From: Vespa crabro
Lineage: Eukaryota; Arthropoda; Insecta; Hymenoptera; Vespidae
Length of the DNA stretch: 64,000 nt
NCBI RefSeq assembly: GCF_910589235.1
Contig: NC_060956.1
Span: 5,831,499-5,895,498 of the forward strand
Direction: 5' to 3'
This document shows positions 38,149 to 48,988 of the stretch, one piece after another. A program made the position numbers and the translations under genes. How positions within the stretch are numbered: the first letter of the stretch is position 1; every line of letters begins with the position of its first letter. The notes under the pieces are model-generated. The model was not told where the DNA came from and did no database searches. It saw only the letters and a program-made list of their open reading frames with translations.

Positions 38149-39678
38149 TAATCCTTGCTTTGTTCTATGGAATTCTTGCAAGGAGGAAGCTTAAATTACA
38201 CTTTGGTTACGTAGATGCATGTTAGATGAGAACTTTTCTAGTACTTACCTACATAATGATATTTTTCAAATAGCATACATCTACTACCTCAGACAAAGGT
38301 GCTAAAAAATATCAGCTTCCTATCAATTGAACGAGTTACGAACAAGTTACAAACAAACAATTTCTCTTTGCTCATCATTTCATATTTAATGTGAAAACAT
38401 CTTTTCATTTATTCGTTAGAATTGTTTGAGAAAAAACAATGCATGTTCATATCATAAATTTAACAATTTAATTATCCTTCAAACATAACCGTGACATATC
38501 GAATATTTTTAAAATCTTTATTTATATGTTCGATGAAATTGAATTACAATTAAAAAAAAGATTATTAAGAAGATAAAACTCTGGGAAGGAAGAAAGAGAG
38601 CGATCATGAAGAAAGAATTAGCCAGATCATGGATAAATATTGTAGATCAGTACAAAAACGAAGAAATGATTTAACAAACATTCTTCTTATCGATATCAGG
38701 TATTAAGGGAAACTTTAATATAAGTATAATTAAAAAATACGCATATACCATTTTATGTTCTGTTGGCAGAAAAACAAATTTTTGTAAATAAGTTATTAAA
38801 TATATTATATTATCTCTCGTGTATTATTGTATGTATTACGAATTTTGTAAATAAAGTTTTAAAAGCTCTTACAATCTTCCTCTTGGTATCATTATTTTTT
38901 AATCAACATGTCTATTAATATATACAAATGATTAAATTAATTGCATGAATAAAATTTGTAATGCAAACATAACGAGATATTAAATTCTCGTTCTATCAAA
39001 TGATATTGAATAACCAATAAGCCTTCAACGCTCTATACGCACAACAAAAATGATTCAGGATTGGTTGATTTCTAAAGCATTCTATAATACCCAATATAAG
39101 ACATCTTTCATGAAAAGATATTCTTAAAAAAAAATGTAACAAAGAAATTTTGTTACATATAAAACATGATTGTATATATGATTCATGAAATAAATACATT
39201 TTCATAAATATATTGTTCATTTTTTACTTTTGCAACTGTTTCTTTTCAACTGTACTTATACTTGGCCTGCAAGATAAAGATACAGGAAATATAAAAGAAT
39301 ATTCACAAGAAGGATCATACTGATGAATAAAGAGAAAAATAAAAAAAGATGAAAATTCCATAAAAAATGTCTAGAAAAAATTTTTCATTTTTATTTACAT
39401 TTTTCTTTTTATTATCGTGCTATGGGAAAAAATGAATTTATAATTCCAGGTGTTATTTAATTACCGGAAGTGTAGCTTCGTCTTATTTGCCGCCAAAGTC
39501 CACCGAAGGCTATGTGTGGATATTGTTTATAGTTTCATGTGCGGTTTTGCAATTTCATTAGAAACAAAAGTGAAATTTGTTCTATTAAAAAGGATTCAAA
39601 AATATTATTAATCCTAAATTAAATAATCTAATCAATAAGAAAGACTTTGGTTTCTTAATTTTTTTGAGAAAATCTACG
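38149..39678. other. 3' UTR of the secreted-protein gene and asf1 promoter
   Basis: AATAAAG near 38850 is a plausible poly(A) signal for the upstream gene. The last 250 bp form the asf1 promoter with ETS- and E2F-like sites. No further gene is seen. Confidence 0.55.
39463..39497. promoter_or_regulatory. asf1 promoter sites: ETS/GABP (ACCGGAAGTG) and E2F-like (TTTGCCGCCAAA)
   Basis: ACCGGAAGTG at 39463-39472 is a full match to the GABP/ETS consensus. TTTGCCGCCAAA at 39486-39497, read on the minus strand as TTTGGCGGCAAA, differs by one base from the strong E2F form TTTGGCGGGAAA. Both lie about 180-215 bp before the asf1 start codon. Cell-cycle control is inferred. Confidence 0.45.
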
Positions 39679-40639
39679 ATGGCTAAGGTACAGCTAGCAA
39701 ATGTAGCGGTTCTTGACAACCCTTCGCCGTTTCTAAATCCTTTTCAGTTCGAAGTAACCTTTGAATGCATTGAAGATTTAAAAGAAGGTATTATTTACAC
39801 GATATTTTACATATTTATATCTTTTATATCACGCCTTAGACTCGATTAATGCACATAATTACGTTCATAACCTATGTTTCTTTATAATACTAGGTTAGTT
39901 TCTTCATTTTAACAATACTTTTTTGAAGGATAATATCAAATTCCATGTTTAACGAAATACATTAATTTCTAATTTGATTTCTGTATCAATTTCTTGGTTT
40001 AGTATTTTTATAAAATCTATACATTCTACTTTTATATTTGTGACTTGAAAATAGATTTTATATCAATAATATTATTGTAGATCTAGAATGGAAAATGATC
40101 TACGTTGGCAGTGCAGAATCAGAAGAATTCGATCAAGTCTTAGACACCATATATGTTGGACCAATTCCAGAAGGACGGCATATGTTTGTTTTTCAGGTAA
40201 ATGTCGTATTTAAATATTGTGTTGTTGTATTTTTATTATACTATCTATTAATTAATTTTTTGTTCAGGCGGATCCTCCTGATGTAAGTAGAATTCCTGTG
40301 AATGACGCATTAGGTGTCACAGTAGTGCTCTTAACATGCTCCTATAGGGGCCATGAGTTTGTGCGTGTTGGCTATTTTATAAACAACGAGTATACAGATC
40401 CTGAACTCAGAGAAAATCCTCCACCTCAACCTCAGTTTGACAAAGTGCAAAGAAATATCTTAGGTGATAAACCACGTGTTACAAGATTTAAAATTAATTG
40501 GGATGACGGTGCAAGTTCTACAGAAAATAGTGTACCGGAAGGTATAGAGGCGCCAAACTTAGAAGAAACATCGCAAGATGCCCCAACATCTACATTAGGT
40601 TTTACAGAGAATGCACAAAATAGCATGGAAGTGATGTAA
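39679..40639 (+). CDS. asf1: ASF1 histone H3-H4 chaperone
   Basis: Binds the H3-H4 dimer and hands it to CAF-1 or HIRA during nucleosome assembly. Three exons, 198 residues: 39679-39787, 40081-40196, 40268-40639, joined G|AT and CAG|GCG. Start MAKVQLANVAVLDNPSPF is diagnostic of the family; an in-frame ATG 15 bp upstream would add MRKST and is less likely. The Ig-like core reads FQFEVTFECIEDL, LEWKMIYVGSAESEEFDQ, VGPIPEGRHMFVFQADPPD, GVTVVLLTCSYRGHEFVRVG and FINNEYTDPELRENPP, and ends near VTRFKINWDD. All positions I recall for the H3 alpha-3 contact region are kept. The C-terminal 40 residues are acidic and Ser/Thr-rich, as usual. Confidence 0.97.
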
Positions 40640-42425
40640 ACATATTTCTGTCTACTAAATAAGATAACTGAATTATTGCTCAGACTTACTTAAATATCTG
40701 AGTACTACCTGAAAAAGAAAAAAACAAAGCTCTTCACATATTTAAATAATTTAAGAAGCAAGCAAAATACTTTTTTGAAACATCAGTTAATATCAAGAGC
40801 GTACTTATCGGATGTGAGATGATATTATGTAAAATGCAATAATATCTTAAATCATTGACATCATGCTTATATTGTTAAATTATAAACATTTCTTTGGTTG
40901 AAATTTTTGCTCTCATAGATCAATGTAATCTTTTGTGCAAAATTAGATATTCATGATTTATGTGTAATTTGTTTTTGATTTATAATATTTTGTAAAAGTT
41001 GAAAAGTAGATTATATAACCTCATTTAATTTTAATAATATGATAAAAAGTTCGAGAAACGAAAAAAACAATCTTGTATATTGTATAAGATAGAAGTTATT
41101 TTCAAAAAAAAAAAAGAAAAAAGAAAAAAGAAAAAAAATATTTTGTTAGGATTTATGATGTAACATCGGATATATAAGAATTAAAATAACATTCGTTTTT
41201 AAAAATTAATTACCTTCAATAATATTTTTCGATCCATCAGTTTATTTTTCAAGAATGTACTTTTGTAGTACATTATAAATATTGATCATAAGTATAAGTC
41301 TATCACAGTGCTTAAGCATTTTATTTAATTATAAGAAATAAAACGGGATTTCCAACAAAACATTGATATATATATTAAATCAATTTGCAAACAAAATGTA
41401 AAATGATAGCATTTAAAAAATTTTATGAAATTTGTATAAAGTCACATAACTTTTAGAGATAGCCAGAATGTATTGTTGGAAATACCGATTACTTCTTTTA
41501 CACCATATTAACTGTAAAATCCGATGCTACGCTAGCTTGATGGGATATTAAAACTTCTATTTTACTAGTGTATATACTATGAAAAGTTGATGAAAAATAC
41601 ATAAAAAGTTTTCTACTTGAATACTTTTTCTTATTTACCTATATATATATATATATATACAATGCAGAAAATTCATCACACAAATAATCTTCAAATCAAT
41701 CTTGTCGATATTTAGTTTTGAATTTATCGCTAAATTAAAAAAAAAATAATTAAATAGATAAATAGTCGATAAGTTTCATTTGAAAAGATACGAACATTAG
41801 CTATGACGCATGTGCGCAGTCTTTGATCTTGCATCATCAAAGCTCTAAACATTAGTAGGAAAAATTAAAATTTTTATAGTGAAAACTGGTAACTTAATTA
41901 AAAAAATGTCAAAAGAAAAAAATCTAACATATATCTTTACATTAAAATCATTTGAATGCAATTGTTCTTGAAAACTGATGTTTAAAAAAAAGATATATAT
42001 AACAATAATATTGTACTTTATACGGAGTACATATATCTATATACTCTGTATTAGTTCCTTGTTTTCTCACATGGCGTGATAGTCGATCTTTTCAATGTAA
42101 ACCGTGCATTATATGTTGCAATACGAAATCAATATTCAACTGACTTCTAGAGAGAGGTATGCGTTGCGCACGAATGTCAAAATCGAATAAATAGTCGTCT
42201 GCAGTAGCAGCCGAAGTGGACATCTGCAGACGTGATAACACGAGTAATCGGAGTGGACGACGATCATAAGTTTTTTTTCCTTCTTATCATAAACGTGTTC
42301 GAGTTTACGTGTAATTAGTTCGGAAGTTTTAGAATTTCCACCGATGATCATCAAATTACAGACGGGGATTTCTGAAGGAGCCGTGTGGCGGCGAACAAAG
42401 CCGCCCTTACAAATTTAAAGAAGGA
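40640..42425. other. asf1 3' UTR and Syx6 5' region
   Basis: No coding exon is seen. A-rich tract at 41105-41135, TA repeat at 41641-41660. The GC content rises from about 42140, which may be the Syx6 first exon/promoter. ACGCATGTGCGCAG at about 41807 only loosely resembles an NRF1 site. Confidence 0.5.
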
Positions 42426-43507
42426 ATGACGCTGGAGAATCCTTTTTTTGTCGTCAAAGAGTAAGTTCCATTCAAAATTAAGTATCATTATTCGAAATTT
42501 AGAAAAAAGAAAGAACAGAAACAAAAAACATTACCAAAGTATGGCGCTTTGATTTGACAGCTACACACGAATAGAATGTCACGTTCTTTTGTTTAAGAAT
42601 TAATCAGATTATTTAAATACTTATCTAGATTCTTATTTTTGTTAATTTTATTGATATATTAAGAAGTTGTATATTATGTGCAAATGTCATGGAAACAATT
42701 GTCAAAGATTCTTGTCAATGTTTACAACAAAATGTAATGTTATCTTTTGATAAATAGCTGTGATATTACACGGACTGTGACCACGTTTAATGATTACGTG
42801 CAATCACGTTATTTACGAACATTGCTTCCAACGATGTAAACAATCGACGATATTGCAGACGAATGTTATATTTTTTATTTAACTTAATAAGCCAAAAAAA
42901 ATATATATATATTATACATGAAGGAAGCAATAACTCATGAATACATAATCATTTTTATATGTATAATCCTTTTTTAAATGGCAAATTCAAACCAATTTAA
43001 AGAAAGAAAAATATTATTGTTAGAAATTCGATAAAGTAATTAATAATGAAAGATTTCATTTATACTATGATATAACCTAAAGATAATTTTTTTATAATCG
43101 ATCTATACAAAATCCCCGGCTTATTCATTTCAGCGAGGTTTGCAAAGCTCTAAATAAAAATCGAGGTTTATACGGCCGCTGGACGGAATTACAAAATGTC
43201 GTTACTAGTCCTACAATAAACGGTGGAGGGGGAATTCCGATTTCGCGCGAAGAATTGGATTGGACGACAACAGAGTTGCGAAAAGCGCTACGCTCGATCG
43301 AGTGGGATCTTGATGATCTAGAGGACACTATTTATATCCTTTAATACGTATTCGACATTATTTATATTAATTATAATGATTTTAAGATAAAATTTTTTTT
43401 ATTTTTATTTGATAAAAAAATAATTATAGTTTTTTAAATATTTCAATATTTATTTTTTTACAAGAAAGATATAAGAAAAATTTTATTGGTGTTACATATA
43501 TATATGT

Positions 43508-43545
<38 letters not shown>

Positions 43546-46500
43546 TATATATATTAGAATCTATATTTCATTTGAATCGAATTAGATAAGTTCGATATAT
43601 TTTGAAATGATTTCGATTATATCCTTAATATATACAAATTTATACGTATCGTAGAGAAAAACCCAACGAAATTTAAAATCGATAATAAAGAACTAAGCGT
43701 TCAACGAAGTTTTATCGAACAAACACGAGAAGAAGTAAAGGTAAAAAAGAAATTATTAAAAAAGTTCAAAATCTATATACAAGTTTATGTTCTATCACAT
43801 AAGTATAATGAGAAATGAAACTCCTTTAACGTGTTTGTTTTTTGTAGATTATGAAAGATAAGATGAATTTAAGTAGGGGCAGGGACCGTGATAGCACGGC
43901 AAGACAGGTACGTAATAAGTTAATATCTGATTGTAAAAAAATCTGTTTTTTTTTTTTGGATTAAAAATTGTTGAGAACTACACTTTAATTTCATAAAGTC
44001 AATGTTCAGCTTAAATATCTACGATATAAAGCTGTCTTGATTAGTTATCTTATCAATGACAAGATTATCGATATTATTTTTCTTTGGAAATGTAATTTTT
44101 TGTCACGATGAAAAATCTTTTAAATCTTACATTTATATATTTTTTTCTACTTATTTAAAGTACATATCACATAATAAGTATCTACCATTTAAGTTAGACA
44201 ATTTTTTATCTATTCCTTTCATAAACATAAATATTATTAACACAAAGAATTTACTATAGGTTATGTAATGCATAATTATTTAACAATAAAAAGAGAAAAG
44301 TGAAAAAATGGTGAAACTAAGTTTTATATCGTTTAATTAATTTGATTATTCGAAATGCACCAATCAACGATTAGGTTCATACTGTACATATGTATATGAA
44401 CTTCCTATCAAATGTAGTAAGATCATATTTATTGTGATTGGTTACATGATGTATCTATAGTACTATTTTACTATTGTCAAAATTAGTAGAGATTAATATC
44501 AATGGAAAGACGATATATATTAATTCTATGAAAATTGTTATTTATAATGAAGTTAAATAATCATTAGGAAATGTAATGAGTTTACATATAATAAATAAAT
44601 AATAATAAAAGAAAATTGAATTTAATATATTTATATATGTATTTTCTAATAACTTTAATAAAGATTGTACTATGTTGTTATAAAATATAATAAATTTTAA
44701 TGATTCAGAAAGAATAACTTTCAGTATATATCATGAGTTATGACAATGAAAAAATGGTTTACACGGTAAATGATATTTCGGAAGGATTGATTTATTATAT
44801 GTTTTCGATATTAAAATAATAGATGTACAACAATTTTTATGGTAATTAATCTTTCAGCCCCTTTTGGATAATAGTCCCGCTCGTGTTCCTGTCAATCATT
44901 CATCAACTAAATATAGTAAGCTTGAAAATGAGACAGATAGTCCAAATAGACAATTTCTTGGCGATACTCTACAACAACAGAATGACATGATGAGGCAACA
45001 AGATGAACAATTAGAAATAATTGGAGAAAGTATTGGTACACTCAAAACAGTGTCTAAACAGATCAACTCAGAATTAGATGAACAAGCAATGTAAGCTTAC
45101 AAAGTCTTTGTTTTATGATGTATTATGATTGTTATGCAATTATTTTGTTTTAATTGCTGTATTACTAATACTTATAAATGGTTTATATGGATTATAGTAT
45201 GCTGGATGAATTTGGTAATGAATTAGAAACAACAGGCTTTAAGTTAGATGCAACAATGAAGAAAATGGCTAAAGTTCTCCACATGAGTAACGGTAATTAT
45301 AACAATTACATTCCTGCCCCTACCACAGCTACATCTACTGTATCTGATCTTACTTCCAAGCCTTCTTCTTTATCTTCTTTATCAACTACAATAACTAATT
45401 GCTTCTTATGTGCTGGAGATTAGATGTTTATTATTATTATATACCATAATTATTCAGTAGGAAAATGGAATATTTTTTCCATGAGTAATAATTATTCAAA
45501 TTAGAAAATATAGCAGTATTCAAAAGTAACCACTGAAGAATTATGGAATTGTTTATATTAAATAGATTAATAACGTTATGATTTTTTACAACATTCTGAA
45601 ATCTCTACTGCATTTTATTATTCTTAAAACATCAAAACACCATTTCGACATTATTTTAAATGAACTGAGTACTCATCTATTTTTGCACTCTTTTTGAAGA
45701 ACTTTTCTTATTTAATATTTGCATCAGCAAGCAAGCGTCTATTAATTTAAACATTTTTAATTTTACTCTTACTTTATATTATTTTAATGTATAGTATCGT
45801 ATGCTCAATACCCTCTGTTTGATGTTACTAGTAATTGTATCACTATTGCTGTACTACCACAGTGGACACTACATACAAGATACAGGATATCAATATACCT
45901 GTAATACTCATATTAATATGTTTTTTAATGAATATAAAGAAAAGTACTTGATGTTTAATTTCTCAAATACAATAACTTTTCATTTATATTATGTAATTGT
46001 TATAAAAAATGAAACATAGTCAGATATTCATGTTAGAAAAGAATATCTATTTTTTGTTGTTGTTCTATATATAATATAATTTTTATATTTTTTTTTCCAA
46101 TTTTTTAAGTTCCTATATCTATAATTATAATAAAAAGTATATAATGACAAATAATGTTAAAAAAATATGAAAACTAAATTACACGTATTTGAAGTCTTAT
46201 AATTGCAATAGTTTATTTTTGCAAGATAAATGTACCAAATGATTATTAAATACAGTCCAAGTATTTGAAGCTAATTAACAATAAGAAGGTAACAAACCAA
46301 CAAGAAGATATAATCATATTGCTATAATAATTTGCTGAATTGCCCAGTGAATATACAATTTTAGGAAGTAAATTATTTAATCCTTCTTAAATACTTGGCC
46401 AAATATATAGTTCTTAATTTTAAAAAGGACCACTTTGAAAGGATACTTTTCTGTAGATATAGTTGAAAAAGATATACATAAATATATATACAAGAAAATT

Positions 46501-47858
46501 AAAGTAATGATTATATATATATATATATACACATATAAAAAAATATATAAGTGCAATAAGCACTACATAATGTGTTAAAGAAACTATAAGCAGTAACAAT
46601 AAACACTGTTGACATAATACTTAATAAGAAAAATATGTAGATAACTTAAAATAACATAGTTAATATTTTGTTCAAGTAAAATTAACAAGCATTACCAATG
46701 CCAAAAATTATAAAGCATATGTCAAGCAGAATTTTAAGTAGGAAGGGTAAGCACAAGAGCTTGTGTGCCTGATAAAGATTTAATACGACAAAATTATGCA
46801 TAGCATTAGATAAATTTTCTATAATATTTGGATGTTGGAAATACCTCATACACTAGTACTTCCAATATACACAATGTGATATCAGTGTGCTAAGTGATTT
46901 AAAGTTCAAGTCTATATAACGGAAATTTTGGTGGGTATCGAAATATTGAATGTGTCTCTTAGCATATTAAATATGTACATACATAACATTTCTAAGCTGC
47001 TCAATTAAATGCATTTAGAAATAGGATTGAATATTTGTATGTATGATGGTTGAGATTGATTGTTTCTTTAGAATACATATTGTTAACGAATGTCAGAAAT
47101 TTTAGCAATTAAAAAGTATTTGTCCCTTTAGGACAAATTCAAAGATACAATATATCTATAGATCATTTTAAAAAAAATACAAATATTATAATCTTATGAG
47201 AGACTTCATATCAAAATAAAATGGTATTTCAGTATGTAATTAGCAAAAGATAATAAACTATCTATTTCTCATATATATGACCAATTGTGAAAAAATAATA
47301 AAATTTAGAAATATACTTGCATATTATTTAATATATATTACTGTAAAAATACCATAAATATTCCTGATCCATAAATACATGTTCAAATATAATGTTGAAC
47401 TTGTATTTAATCAACTGGTTTTATTAAATTTTGTGGTTGAAAGACTTCATTGATTTAGAGAACGTTAATATTTTATTTAGGTAATGAAATTCATTACTTC
47501 TTATAGAAAATATTTAGAAAGGGTTAAAGTGAAATCTCTCAACCATATGTATTATGGAATTATTTATCTTGAACTAAAAGAAATATATACTGAAAACAAA
47601 ATATAAAATAGTAATGCATGTGAAAAATGTTAATGTACAATGTATTTGAAGAAGGGCCAAATATAAAATTAAATTTTGCTTGTACTCGTATTCGAGATTT
47701 TTATTGCCACTGCTTTTAAAAAATCATGTCTAGATATATTTATATAAGTGACGTATATGATATTACTTTCGTTTGTTTTAGATCGGAGACAATGGGTAGC
47801 TATTGGAGTGTTGACTGCTATATTGGTATTATTAATAATTTTGTTCATAATAACATGA
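42426..47858 (+). CDS. Syx6: Syntaxin 6 (Qc-SNARE)
   Basis: Tail-anchored Qc-SNARE of trans-Golgi and endosomes, mediating retrograde and homotypic fusion. Seven exons, 264 residues: 42426-42460, 43134-43333, 43646-43740, 43848-43907, 44858-45090, 45198-45292, 47782-47858. The N-terminal three-helix domain runs from MTLENPFFVVKDEV through LYGRWTEL, WDLDDLEDTI and NPTKFKIDNKELSVQRSFI. The SNARE motif spans MMRQQDEQLEIIGESIGTL to FGNELETTGFKLDATMKK, with the central Q and a regular heptad. The last exon gives the conserved SDRRQW-type join (DRRQWVAIGVL) and a membrane anchor ending LVLLIILFIIT. Intron 2 is an AT-AC intron, and intron 6 (2.5 kb) can be read through to an alternative end; both have their own entries. 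Order and residues agree well with human syntaxin 6 as I recall it. It is convergent with LanB2. Confidence 0.95.
43334..43645 (+). other. U12-type AT-AC intron of Syx6
   Basis: Exon 2 ends GAC-ACT-ATT-T and is followed by ATATCCTTTAA, an exact minor-spliceosome 5' site. No GT donor exists before the in-frame stop TAA. TCCTTAAT at 43622-43629 matches the U12 branch site, and its second A lies 17 nt from a terminal AC at 43644-43645. Splicing there makes T|GT-ATC-GTA-GAG-AAA-AAC-CCA, restoring the conserved syntaxin-6 segment (I-x-I-V-E-x-N-P). The intron is 312 bp and contains a TA microsatellite at 43498-43541. Confidence 0.9.
43498..43541. repeat. (TA)n microsatellite inside the Syx6 U12 intron
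   Basis: TA dinucleotides with one CAA interruption. Confidence 0.9.
45198..45423 (+). CDS. Syx6: Syx6 alternative 3' end (read-through of exon 6 donor)
   Basis: Canonical exon 6 stops at 45292 with AACG|gtaatt. If the donor is not used, the frame stays open for another 43 codons to TAG at 45421-45423. The added tail starts NYNNYIPAPTTATSTVSD, is Ser/Thr/Pro-rich, and ends NCFLCAGD. This form would keep the SNARE motif but lose the membrane anchor. The CxxC near the end could be lipidated, but that is speculation. No unambiguous poly(A) signal is seen close downstream, so transcript evidence decides. Confidence 0.4.
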
Positions 47859-48988
47859 ATTTCTTAGTTTTATATTACCTGTACAAACGATTGGTTCTTC
47901 TTCATAGAATTCAATATAATTTAATATAAAAAATATTTTTTTCTTTTTGTTGCATATATTTCTAATAAGAATATTTTATGATGATATATAAAATAAAAGT
48001 ATACTTACATTAGAATATGCAACACTTTTTCAAAGTTTCCTTTCCTAAAAATTTAATAATGATCGATAATCTTTTTTTTCTTTATCTTTGAAATGCAACA
48101 AATGGATATAATCGATAATTAAATTTAATTGCAAAATTTTCTTTATTTAGGTTTCTATCTTCATCGTTACGTCAACTTATATTATATATTAATCGGCAAT
48201 TGTATAAAATGTTCTATTATATTCTATTTTCTATATAAAAAAAATACACAATATACACAAATACGTTGTATAATGTTACGATATGTATATTCGATTTGAA
48301 AATTAAATAATATTATCCAATGTGTACTTTTTAAAATAATATATAAAGATGTGGTGTCAAATTTGTCAAAAGGATAATATTCGATAATAGCTGATTTAAC
48401 TCAACTTAAATTTTTTTTTGTAACATCTTAGTATTTACTTTTCTTAATTGAAATAAATTTTATGGGTAATTCCAAATATAAGAATACTTTATATATAAAA
48501 TTTTTACGAATTATGTTTATGTATATAATCAAAAGTTATATAATATTAAAGATTTGAAGATCCTACATAGTTGGTCATATTGTATAAACTATAAAAAAAT
48601 CTTTGGTGTAATCTTTATTATTGCAATTATTTGCTTCTTACGATAGCAAATATGTAAAAAATAAAAAAGCTTTTTCTTAAAAAATGTGCATATTAAATAA
48701 AATGTTATACGATTTAATAGCTTAGAGCTATTATAAATGTGCAATATATTAAAGTATTACTATTATTTTAATAGTAATACTTTAAAAAGTATTACTATTA
48801 AAATCTATTATTTTATTCATTACACTACATGTATGAATTTATTAAGGCACCTTTTTGATATGAAAGCTGGAAAGTTGTTCTTTCAGAGAACATCTAAATA
48901 CGATAAATCTATCGTATATAATCTATCTTTAGAATAAACTTCAGGAAATGTTTGTATATTCAAATAGTGCCCTTTTCAAGTATTATAA
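47859..48988. other. Convergent 3' UTR spacer between Syx6 and LanB2
   Basis: AT-rich, about 1.1 kb; no gene. An inverted AT-rich repeat (AGTATTACTATTA...TAATAGTAATACT) lies at about 48752-48782. Confidence 0.55.

Noticed and set aside
41185..41215. AT tract similar to the MITE interior
   Set aside because: No terminal CAGGAT/CAAAAG ends or TA flanks; AT-rich coincidence.
41807..41822. NRF1-like site upstream of Syx6
   Set aside because: Spacing between half sites is two bases too long.
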